A stretch of DNA of 32,933 nucleotides from positions 1-32,933 of the IMG/VR virus record IMGVR_UViG_3300044825_001094; one strand, given 5' to 3'. Shown here piece by piece: positions 25,551-31,387 of this stretch (positions within the stretch are counted from its first letter, which is position 1; each line of letters starts with the position of its first letter). Below the pieces are notes generated by a model, which was given only the letters and a program-made list of their open reading frames with translations, was not told the DNA's origin and searched no databases. The translations under genes were made by a program, and so were the position numbers. The DNA is from a virus.

Positions 25551-26012
25551 ATGTGGTCTCAAATCTTGGCAGTATCTGAGGGTAACGAAGTTCAGTTGGC
25601 ACTAATTGCCGTAATCGCTACCTCAGTTGGCGCTTTGGTATTTGTGATCCGCAATGGGAAGGTTGCTAAGGACACGAACAAGGTTGCTGTTGACATGAAC
25701 AACCAGATCAGTGAGGTTAACGCAGCAGTTAACAACATTGACCCTGGTGAACACCGGCTGTACGACAAAGTGACGCATATTGCTGGCGAACTCAGTTTCA
25801 TCAAAGAGAACGTGAGTCATCTCACAACTCAGATGGAGCAACATCGTCTTTTCTGGGAGGATTTCCACGAGAGGTGGGGATCAAAGACCCATGGGCTTTC
25901 ACCAGAAAACGAAATTGTGGTCGCTTTAGGGCAGATTCAATCAGAGGTGGGTAAGTTCAGCACCATCTTGGAAGCTCACATCAAAGAAGACAAACCGAAG
26001 GGACGTAGGTAG
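25551..26012 (+). CDS. Membrane-anchored coiled-coil protein
   Basis: A 153-residue protein with one transmembrane helix at about 16-33 and a long helical, coiled-coil-like tail ('DMNNQISEVNAAVNNID', 'LSFIKENVSHLTTQMEQHRL'), ending in 'KEDKPKGRR'. It resembles the small membrane proteins next to holins in actinophages (DUF2746-like), but I am not sure of the family. GGAGG lies upstream. A second lysis protein (antiholin or spanin-like partner) or a membrane adaptor are both possible. Confidence 0.55.
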   Translation: MWSQILAVSEGNEVQLALIAVIATSVGALVFVIRNGKVAKDTNKVAVDMNNQISEVNAAVNNIDPGEHRLYDKVTHIAGELSFIKENVSHLTTQMEQHRLFWEDFHERWGSKTHGLSPENEIVVALGQIQSEVGKFSTILEAHIKEDKPKGRR

Positions 26013-26015
26013 TAG

Positions 26016-26228
26016 ATGAACGTTACGCAGGTAGTTCTAGCGTTACTTGTTGGCATGCTGATTGGTGCCATTTTCATGGGATTCGCATTCCGCTTCCGGA
26101 AGTCTACAGGAAGACTCCTGTTCACTGAGACGGAAGATGGACGCGTCTACACGCTACAGCTCGAGGAGGAACCTGAAGAGCTCATCAAGCGTCGGTATAT
26201 TCTGTTCCGGGTTTCTAGGCAGTCGTAA
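26016..26228 (+). CDS. Small single-pass membrane protein
   Basis: A 70-residue protein with a transmembrane helix at about 5-26 ('VVLALLVGMLIGAIFMGFAF') and a cytoplasmic segment 'GRLLFTETEDGRVYTLQLEE' that looks like a beta hairpin. It starts three bases after the previous stop with only a weak ribosome site, so it is probably coupled. It belongs to the run of four membrane proteins after the tail genes. The function is unknown; a lysis-related role is suggested only by position. Confidence 0.55.
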   Translation: MNVTQVVLALLVGMLIGAIFMGFAFRFRKSTGRLLFTETEDGRVYTLQLEEEPEELIKRRYILFRVSRQS

Positions 26229-26253
26229 ACAATACACCGCCTATAATGGAGAC
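26221..26253 (+). promoter_or_regulatory. Promoter-like repeat, copy 1
   Basis: TACACCGCCTATAATGGAGA at 26234-26253 contains a perfect -10 hexamer (TATAAT, 26242-26247). It is the first of three copies of the same element in this part of the window. No good -35 box is seen. The expected start point is about 20 bases before the gene at 26272, giving a short leader with its ribosome site. Confidence 0.65.
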
Positions 26254-26271
26254 CCCTACAGAAGGAGAGCA

Positions 26272-26559
26272 ATGAGTCTGTTTCGACAGAGTAATGACGA
26301 GCACCTCGACTCACTGATCGAACGTGTCGTTGAAGACATGCAGATGTATGGCCCGGACTCCGAAGAGTACAGCAAGCTGCTCAAGCACCTGAAGGCGCTC
26401 AACAAGCTGAAAGCTTCCAAGAAGCCCAAGCGCGTGAGCCCCGATCTGGTGATTGGCGGCCTGTTCAACCTCCTCGGCATCCTGGTCATCGTCATGTACG
26501 AAGAACGACACGTGATCACGAGCAAGGCGCCCAGCATGACCCAGAAGTTCAAACTCTGA
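26272..26559 (+). CDS. Small C-terminally anchored membrane protein
   Basis: A 95-residue protein. The N-terminal half is charged and helical ('LDSLIERVVEDMQMYGPDS', 'LKALNKLKASKKPK'). A single transmembrane helix lies at about 59-76 ('LVIGGLFNLLGILVIVMY'), and the tail is 'EERHVITSKA'. I recall similar small proteins in actinophages without a known function. GAAGGAGAG at 26261-26269 sets the start. It is framed by a promoter-like repeat upstream and a strong terminator 22 bases after its stop, so it appears to be its own short transcription unit. Confidence 0.7.
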   Translation: MSLFRQSNDEHLDSLIERVVEDMQMYGPDSEEYSKLLKHLKALNKLKASKKPKRVSPDLVIGGLFNLLGILVIVMYEERHVITSKAPSMTQKFKL

Positions 26560-26580
26560 GTCAACGGACGTAGGACCCGG

Positions 26581-26626
26581 CACAGGAGTCGTGTATTGAG
26601 AGATCTTTACACGGCTTCTGTGTTTT
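26581..26626 (+). terminator. Rho-independent terminator
   Basis: CACAGGAGTCGTGTA (26581-26595) pairs with TACACGGCTTCTGTG (26608-26622). This gives a 15-bp stem with two G-U pairs and a 12-base loop, followed directly by TTTTGTCCTTT. It follows the gene at 26272 and would end transcription from the structural/lysis operon and from promoter copy 1. Confidence 0.85.
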
Positions 26627-26684
26627 GTCCTTTACATCGACTGGTAATTTTTCCCGGGGGGTGATTTTCGGAGAGCAAATCTGA

Positions 26685-26717
26685 GCCCGCAAGATTTACA
26701 CCTCCTGTAATGGAGAG
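26685..26717 (+). promoter_or_regulatory. Promoter-like repeat, copy 2
   Basis: This 33-base block differs from copy 3 at only a few positions: GCCCGCA, then TTTACACCT, then TAATGGAGAG. The -10 reads TGTAAT (26706-26711). It points to a region with no recognisable gene before copy 3, so its product, if any, would be a short RNA. Confidence 0.6.
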
Positions 26718-26753
26718 CAAACTAGCTTTCCAACTACCAAAAGGAAGAGAATA

Positions 26754-26769
26754 CTCAGGGGCCCCTGAG
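26754..26769. repeat. Perfect 16-bp palindrome
   Basis: CTCAGGGGCCCCTGAG is a perfect palindrome. As RNA it folds into a CTCAGG stem with a GGCC loop. A T-rich stretch (CTTTCTTTTT) follows about eight bases later, so it may be a weak terminator for copy 2 transcripts. As DNA it could be a dimeric protein site. Confidence 0.6.
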
Positions 26770-26787
26770 CAATGACTTTCTTTTTCG

Positions 26788-26820
26788 GCCCGCAGGTTTT
26801 ACACCTGCTATAATGGAGAG
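26788..26820 (+). promoter_or_regulatory. Promoter-like repeat, copy 3, with operator-like dyad
   Basis: The block contains an extended -10, TGCTATAAT, with TATAAT at 26809-26814. Directly upstream is an inverted repeat, GCAGGT-TTTAC-ACCTGC (26792-26808), that abuts the -10 and could be a repressor or activator site. It is the likely promoter of the membrane/DUF6353 cassette and the helicase gene beyond. Confidence 0.7.
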
Positions 26821-26907
26821 ATCTGGTCTGGAGACCCAGATGAAAGTACGCCCTGTCAGAGTAATCTGAAAATTGTACACTCTTCTTTTCTTTTTCTTGG
26901 AGGCCAA
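26821..26907 (+). other. Folded leader of the 26956 operon
   Basis: The stretch from the predicted start point of copy 3 holds two small hairpins: ATCTGG/CCAGAT with a nine-base loop (26821-26841) and TCAGA-GTAA-TCTGA (26856-26869). A pyrimidine-rich run and GGAGG at 26899-26903 follow. The first hairpin would lie at the very 5' end of the RNA, where such stems protect mRNA. No known riboswitch is recognised. Confidence 0.4.
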
Positions 26908-26955
26908 ATGGCTCGAAAAGTGCAAATCTACCAACCAATAGGAGAAGCATACATC

Positions 26956-27075
26956 ATGAGCAACAGCTCGAATAACTACGGGTGCGGCATGTTCCTTCTG
27001 GACTGCTTGCTGACACTCGTCACCGGTGGTCTGTGGCTGATCTGGGTCTTCGTGCGGGAGATGCGTAAGCGATGA
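26956..27075 (+). CDS. Tiny membrane protein
   Basis: A 39-residue protein, 'MSNSSNNYGCGMFLLDC' then 'LLTLVTGGLWLIWVFVREMR', with one transmembrane segment and a basic end. I recall small proteins with this 'LT..TGGLWLIW.FVREM' pattern in actinophages. The frame can also start at ATG 26908 (55 residues), with GGAGG four bases before it; ATG 26956 has AGGAGA ten bases upstream and starts at the familiar part. It overlaps the next gene by ATGA and is the first gene after promoter copy 3. Confidence 0.6.
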   Translation: MSNSSNNYGCGMFLLDCLLTLVTGGLWLIWVFVREMRKR

Positions 27076-27806
27076 TCTCAGACTTCATCCGAAAGACCAA
27101 CAAGTACACCCACCGTCATTCGCCAGGCATCATGACTGCGATTGGCGTCGCGGGGGTAATCACCACTGCATATTTGACGGCAACGGCTTCCTTTAAGGCT
27201 GCCAGAGCCATCGACGCTGTCCCTGATGAGTCGGATGACCCAACTCAGCGACTCAAGGACAATGCTTCACTGATCTGGAAGTTCTACATTCCACCAGTGA
27301 CTACCGGCGTTGCCACGATTGGTGCTATCGCTTACGCAAGTCGACTTGGCTCGAAGCGTACGGCAGCAGCAGTCAGCGCATACGCCATCACAGAACGGGC
27401 CTTTGCCAACTACCGCGACAAGGTCGTTGACGAGATTGGTGCACACAAAGAGCAGGTCATTCGTGACGATATTGCTCGTGAGGTTGTGAACCAGAAGTCG
27501 TCGACGGAGATCATCGTCGCTGGTCGAGGCGAGGTGTTGTGCTGTGAACTGTACACACGGCGATATTTCATGTGCGACATGGAACAGCTTCGTCGTGCAG
27601 CAAACGACATCAACGCGCTGATCAACAACGAGTTGTATGTCAGTCTGGACGAGTTCTACGACATGATTGGGCTTGACGCAACAGCTCACTCAAGTGAACT
27701 TGGATGGGATTCGGACAAGCTCATGGATCTCGAGTTCTCGACGGTCCTTTCCCCTGATGGTCGACCCTGCTTGGCATTCGACTACAACTACATCAAGCCG
27801 ATCTAA
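27072..27806 (+). CDS. DUF6353 family membrane protein A
   Basis: A 244-residue protein of the DUF6353 phage family. Two hydrophobic segments (about 19-40, 'GIMTAIGVAGVITTAYLTAT', and 72-90, 'YIPPVTTGVATIGAIAYAS') are separated by a short polar loop. A helical stretch with 'KRTAAAVSAYAITERAFANY' follows, then a beta-rich C-terminal domain with 'LYVSLDEFYDMIGLD', 'LGWDSD' and the end 'FDYNYIKPI'. The function is unknown. The C-terminal domain recurs in the genes at 28426 and 29087. It is coupled to the tiny membrane gene upstream. Probably an inner-membrane protein with a cytoplasmic C-terminal domain. Confidence 0.75.
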   Translation: MISDFIRKTNKYTHRHSPGIMTAIGVAGVITTAYLTATASFKAARAIDAVPDESDDPTQRLKDNASLIWKFYIPPVTTGVATIGAIAYASRLGSKRTAAAVSAYAITERAFANYRDKVVDEIGAHKEQVIRDDIAREVVNQKSSTEIIVAGRGEVLCCELYTRRYFMCDMEQLRRAANDINALINNELYVSLDEFYDMIGLDATAHSSELGWDSDKLMDLEFSTVLSPDGRPCLAFDYNYIKPI

Positions 27807-27825
27807 CTACTTCACGGAGGCACAC

Positions 27826-28005
27826 ATGTCAAAACTCTTCCAGTTCTACAAGGAGGATCCAGATCCGATGAGTCATCAGCTGGCTAAGCTAGCGTTGACC
27901 ACATTCGGTTCCTGGTTGACCATCAAGCTCATCGAAACCGCGTACAACGCACACTTTGGTCTTGGCGACAAGGCTACCGACAACACGAAGGATTTCAATG
28001 CTTAA
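27826..28005 (+). CDS. Small hypothetical protein, possible membrane segment
   Basis: A 59-residue protein, 'MSKLFQFYKEDPDPMSHQ' then 'LAKLALTTFGSWLTIKLIET', ending 'KATDNTKDFNA'. Residues about 20-42 form a moderately hydrophobic helix, either a weak transmembrane or an amphipathic segment. ATG 27826 has CGGAGG at 27815-27820; the longer upstream frame is a shadow of the previous gene. It overlaps the next gene by eight bases. The function is unknown, and it belongs to the DUF6353 cassette by position. Confidence 0.6.
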   Translation: MSKLFQFYKEDPDPMSHQLAKLALTTFGSWLTIKLIETAYNAHFGLGDKATDNTKDFNA

Positions 28006-28429
28006 GCGATCGATCACCTACACCGACTTCGAGGACCGTGAGGTCACTGAGGTTTTCTACTTCAACATCTCGAAGCCTGAGCTCATTGACATGGAGGTTG
28101 AGCACGAGGGCGGATACGTTGCGGCAATCCAGCGCATCATCGACGCAAATGACCCGAAGCAGCTCGTCGCCGAGTTCAAGAAGCTCATCTTGCAGGCATA
28201 CGGCATCAAGTCCGACGATGGCAAGAAGTTCATGAAGAGTGACGCTCTCCGCGAAGAGTTCATTCACCATGCCGCTTACCAGACGCTCTGGATGGAGTTG
28301 GCTAGCAACGAGAAGGCAGCTTCGGAGTTCGTGATTGGCGTGCTTCCGGCGGATCTCTCAGCCGCTCGAGACGAGGACAAGCCTGTCACGCAGACGAGCC
28401 CTGCGCCCGCATTGGAGGCCGAAGGATGA
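27998..28429 (+). CDS. Conserved phage protein, soluble
   Basis: A 143-residue protein. Seen are 'MLKRSITYTDFEDREVTEVF' then 'YFNISKPELIDMEVEHEGGY', 'AAIQRIIDANDPKQLVAEFK' and 'SDALREEFIHHAAYQTLWME', with a disordered acidic end. I recall this pattern from many phages of Gram-positive hosts without an experimentally fixed role. The shape (an N-terminal beta hairpin, then helices) is reminiscent of tail assembly chaperones, but the place in the genome does not fit. ATG 27998 has GAAGG just upstream. The stop overlaps the next start (ATGA). Confidence 0.6.
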   Translation: MLKRSITYTDFEDREVTEVFYFNISKPELIDMEVEHEGGYVAAIQRIIDANDPKQLVAEFKKLILQAYGIKSDDGKKFMKSDALREEFIHHAAYQTLWMELASNEKAASEFVIGVLPADLSAARDEDKPVTQTSPAPALEAEG

Positions 28430-29073
28430 CGACGGACTACCAGGGTAACAGCAAGAAGAGCAAGGCGGAACACCCTGCTTCTGGGGAACCTGCTCCCGAG
28501 AAGAAGCATGTCGAGAAGGCTGCTCTGCAGAGCAAGGTCATCGCTCGAAAGAAGCCTCTTGGTCTTCGGATCAAGGAGGTCATCTTCGGTGGTGAGGTGA
28601 ACTCTGCGGCACGCTATATTGGCGCCGAGGTGCTCTTGCCGGCCTTCAGGAACTTGCTTGTCGATGCCACCACAAAGGGTATCGAGAGGATGGTGTACGG
28701 AGACTCTGCATATTCTCGGCCTCGCAATGCAACAGCCGAGTACAGGCCGAAGGTCACGTACCACAACCCCATCAACCAAGGTGGACCACCTCGTAGGCCT
28801 GGAAATCTTCCAGATCAGCCAAGCCCGAGGCCACGTCGTGACGATACCGAGATCATCTTCGGTACACATAGCGACGCCGCCCTGGTTCTCGAGCGTCTTC
28901 AGGACGTCATTGACCAGTACCAAGTTACCTCCATGGGTGACCTCAATGAAATTGTCGGGCTTCCGACCAACCACATGGACAACAAGTGGGGTTGGGAAAA
29001 CCTTCGATACGCAGAGATCCGTCAGACCCGCGATGGGTTTGTTCTGAATCTCCCACCAGCACAGCCGATCTGA
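28426..29073 (+). CDS. Cassette protein with shared C-terminal GW domain
   Basis: A 215-residue protein. The N-terminal 45 residues are Lys/Glu/Pro-rich and probably disordered. Residues about 50-85 are helical with Ala/Leu-rich faces ('SAARYIGAEVLLPAFRNLLV'). 'GIERMVYGDSAYSRPR' and a Pro/Arg-rich linker come next. Residues about 140-215 form a small domain: 'AALVLERLQDVIDQYQ', 'VTSMGDLNEIVGL', 'NKWGWENLRYAEIRQTRDGF' and 'VLNLPPAQPI'. This layout matches the ends of both DUF6353 proteins. I recall similar proteins in Firmicutes phages. No catalytic residues are recognised. It may be the soluble or peripheral partner of the membrane proteins. Confidence 0.65.
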   Translation: MTTDYQGNSKKSKAEHPASGEPAPEKKHVEKAALQSKVIARKKPLGLRIKEVIFGGEVNSAARYIGAEVLLPAFRNLLVDATTKGIERMVYGDSAYSRPRNATAEYRPKVTYHNPINQGGPPRRPGNLPDQPSPRPRRDDTEIIFGTHSDAALVLERLQDVIDQYQVTSMGDLNEIVGLPTNHMDNKWGWENLRYAEIRQTRDGFVLNLPPAQPI

Positions 29074-29086
29074 TACGAGGAGTACA

Positions 29087-29980
29087 ATGCGATTTGTCCC
29101 TAACACCATCACGAGGTCCATCGCGACCTCCCTACTCAAGACCAAGAAGAACTCACCACAGGTCTTCTTCGGCGTCGGGATTGTCGGCGTTCTGACTGGC
29201 GCAGTCATGGCGTGCAAGGCTACTCTCGAGTTGCCTGAAACTCTGGAGGACTTTGAGGAGGAACTCACTGAGCTCAAGGAGCAGAAAGAGCGTCGCGTAG
29301 AGAGTTTCGAGGACGACTACACGGAGGCGGACTTCAAGAAGGACGTTGCGTACGTCTACGGGAAGAACGTCGCCAAGGTCGCTCGGCTGTATGCCCCTGC
29401 TGTTGCAGTTGGAGGTGTCGCAATTGGTTGCCTGACAGGCTCTCACGTGACCCTACAGCGTCGTAATGCTGCAACGACCGCGGCGTTTGCTACCGTCGCT
29501 ACGGCGTATGACGAGTACCGTAAGCGCGTCACATCGGAGCTGGGTAAAGAGCGCGAGCTCGATATTTACCACGCTGCTGAGAACCGCATCATCCACACGC
29601 CTGACGGCACCACAGACGTCATCAAGGTCGTGGATCCGAACCGGTGGTCCCCGTATGCTCGGGTCTTTGACGAAAGCTGCTCTGCTTGGGAGAAGGGTGT
29701 CGGTGTCAACCGCATCTACGTCCAGGCCGCGCAGAACTACTTCAACTCGAGGCTCCAAGTACGAGGTCACGTCTGGCTGAACGAGGTGTATGACCACTTC
29801 GGATTCGAGCACACCCAGCAGGGCGCAATCGTTGGGTGGCTCATTGGCGGAGACGGCGACAACTACATCGACTTCGGCATGTTTGACGCGTACAACGCCG
29901 ACTTTGTCAACGGAGCAGAGAGGTCCATCATCCTCGACTTCAATGTCGACGGAATCATCTTCGATAAGCTTGGGAGGTAG
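29087..29980 (+). CDS. DUF6353 family membrane protein B
   Basis: A 297-residue second DUF6353 member. The first hydrophobic segment is at about 24-43 ('SPQVFFGVGIVGVLTGAVMA'). A long charged helix (about 50-95, rich in Glu/Lys) is inserted before the second segment at 104-124 ('LYAPAVAVGGVAIGCLTGSH'). It then has 'RRNAATTAAFATVATAYDEY' and a C-terminal domain with 'HVWLNEVYDHFGFE', 'VGWLIGGDG' and 'SIILDFNVDGI'. The layout equals the paralog at 27072, with an added helix and a longer C-terminal domain. GAGGAG precedes the start. The two paralogs may form a hetero-complex in the membrane; this is inference. Confidence 0.75.
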   Translation: MRFVPNTITRSIATSLLKTKKNSPQVFFGVGIVGVLTGAVMACKATLELPETLEDFEEELTELKEQKERRVESFEDDYTEADFKKDVAYVYGKNVAKVARLYAPAVAVGGVAIGCLTGSHVTLQRRNAATTAAFATVATAYDEYRKRVTSELGKERELDIYHAAENRIIHTPDGTTDVIKVVDPNRWSPYARVFDESCSAWEKGVGVNRIYVQAAQNYFNSRLQVRGHVWLNEVYDHFGFEHTQQGAIVGWLIGGDGDNYIDFGMFDAYNADFVNGAERSIILDFNVDGIIFDKLGR

Positions 29981-29982
29981 TC

Positions 29983-30849
29983 ATGTTGAATCATATTCGT
30001 GGCTATGCTACGAGTTTGTCCACGAGGCAGAAAGGGGTCGCGGCTGGCGTGTTCTGCGCTGGCTTCGGCCTCGGCATCCTCATTGGGCTTCCACGTAAGC
30101 CGAAGGTGATCGTCGTTGAGCCGGATCCAAACGTACATCAGAATCTCACGGACGTCAAGCTTCACGAGGTTTCTATGGATCTTGAGCCGGGTACGCCTGG
30201 CTCAGTGATCTTAGACATCAGCAATCGTCTTCCGGATCCCATGGAAGACAACGTGCTGGTTCCGATGCTTGACGAGGAAACCCTCAACCAGGTAGGGATT
30301 GTCACTTCTCCCCCGGAGAATGACCCACGCCTCATTGATGTTGACCTTGACCGCCTCAGGGCACGTGATGCCTTGATCGAGGAACACGGGTTTGCAGAGG
30401 GCATGCGTCTTTACCAGGAGCAGTACATGTCTGAGGAACCACAGCGACAGTCCATCTTCAGCGGAGAGGATGATATTTGGGACACCGAGGTTGAGGAGCA
30501 ATCCCGTTCAACCGAAGCACCCTACGTCATCCACAAAGACGAGTTCTGGCGCGAAGAGATGGGATACTCGCAAACCACGCTAACCTACTACGTCGGTGAT
30601 GATATTCTCGTCGATCAGGAGGACGTGCCTGTCTACAACCACTCGGAAGCTACGGGTGAGTTGAAGTTTGGGCATGGTTCTGGCGATCAGAATGTTGTCT
30701 ACATCCGAAACGACAGGCTCCGAGCTGAATACGAGATCATTCGTGATCGAGGCAGCTACGAGCAGGTCGTGTTGGGTCTGCAGGCTGAAGAGGACCTTGA
30801 ACGGTCTTCGCTGAAACACTCACTCACCCGCTTTCGACCGGATGATTGA
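29983..30849 (+). CDS. N-terminally anchored cassette protein
   Basis: A 288-residue protein with one transmembrane helix at about 18-36 ('GVAAGVFCAGFGLGILIGLP'). A long acidic, probably disordered middle follows. The compact C-terminal domain (about 185-288) reads 'PYVIHKDEFWREEMGYSQTT', 'LTYYVGDDILVDQEDVPVYN', 'NVVYIRNDRLRAEYEIIRDR' and 'GSYEQVVLGLQ'. I recall this C-terminal domain in phage cassettes with DUF6353 proteins; no function is assigned. GGGAGGTAG lies before the start. The acidic linker suggests that the C-terminal domain acts in the cytoplasm while tethered to the membrane. Confidence 0.65.
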   Translation: MLNHIRGYATSLSTRQKGVAAGVFCAGFGLGILIGLPRKPKVIVVEPDPNVHQNLTDVKLHEVSMDLEPGTPGSVILDISNRLPDPMEDNVLVPMLDEETLNQVGIVTSPPENDPRLIDVDLDRLRARDALIEEHGFAEGMRLYQEQYMSEEPQRQSIFSGEDDIWDTEVEEQSRSTEAPYVIHKDEFWREEMGYSQTTLTYYVGDDILVDQEDVPVYNHSEATGELKFGHGSGDQNVVYIRNDRLRAEYEIIRDRGSYEQVVLGLQAEEDLERSSLKHSLTRFRPDD

Positions 30850-30851
30850 TC

Positions 30852-31376
30852 ATGAACCAGCCAGTGGAAGCGATGTACTTCGATTGGCTCTACGCAAAGG
30901 TGATGCTGTCGGACCAACCGGCATTGTCATATTTTCGTCTGATTCAGACACTCTATGAAACTGAGTTCATCTGGCTCATCGTCGGTGACGACAACCGAGC
31001 TGAAGACGGACTCGAGCTTCGTAAAGAGTTCATCCTGGCCGCAAACCGGGAAGACATCAGTCTATCAGACTTTTCGTCTGGCTGCTCAGTTTTGGAGATG
31101 ATGATAGCATTTACCAAACGAGCAGAGTTCCAGACAGACATTCGTCCAAGTCGGTGGTTCTGGGAGTTCTTGAGCAATCTTGAGCTCTCAGACCACTACG
31201 ACGACAACTTCGACCACGAGAAGGTGGCTGACGTACTGTACAACTTTGTGTGGAGGACATACGGCTACAGTGGTAAAGGAGGGATGTTTCCTCTCACTAA
31301 CGCCGAAACGGATCAAAGGCAAGTTGAGATTTGGTATCAGTTCTGTGCCTATCTCATCGAGAAGCACTACTTCTGA
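30852..31376 (+). CDS. Conserved phage protein, soluble
   Basis: A 174-residue protein, rich in aromatic residues: 'YFDWLYAKVM', 'SGCSVLEMMIAFTKRAEFQT', 'RWFWEFLSNLELSDHYDDNF', 'SGKGGMFPLTNAETDQRQVE' and 'IWYQFCAYLIEKHYF'. I recall this pattern, especially 'GK-GG-FP', 'R-VEIWYQ', from phages of Gram-positive hosts, where it remains uncharacterised. ATG 30852 is preferred to TTG 30846, which overlaps the previous stop; neither has a strong ribosome site. It lies between the membrane cassette and the helicase gene and could link them. Confidence 0.65.
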   Translation: MNQPVEAMYFDWLYAKVMLSDQPALSYFRLIQTLYETEFIWLIVGDDNRAEDGLELRKEFILAANREDISLSDFSSGCSVLEMMIAFTKRAEFQTDIRPSRWFWEFLSNLELSDHYDDNFDHEKVADVLYNFVWRTYGYSGKGGMFPLTNAETDQRQVEIWYQFCAYLIEKHYF

Positions 31377-31387
31377 AGGGAGGTTCT

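Noticed and set aside
26773-26814. 13-codon frame MTFFFGPQVLHLL between promoter copies
   Set aside because: It has no ribosome site, and its stop lies inside the -10 box of copy 3, so it is probably chance.
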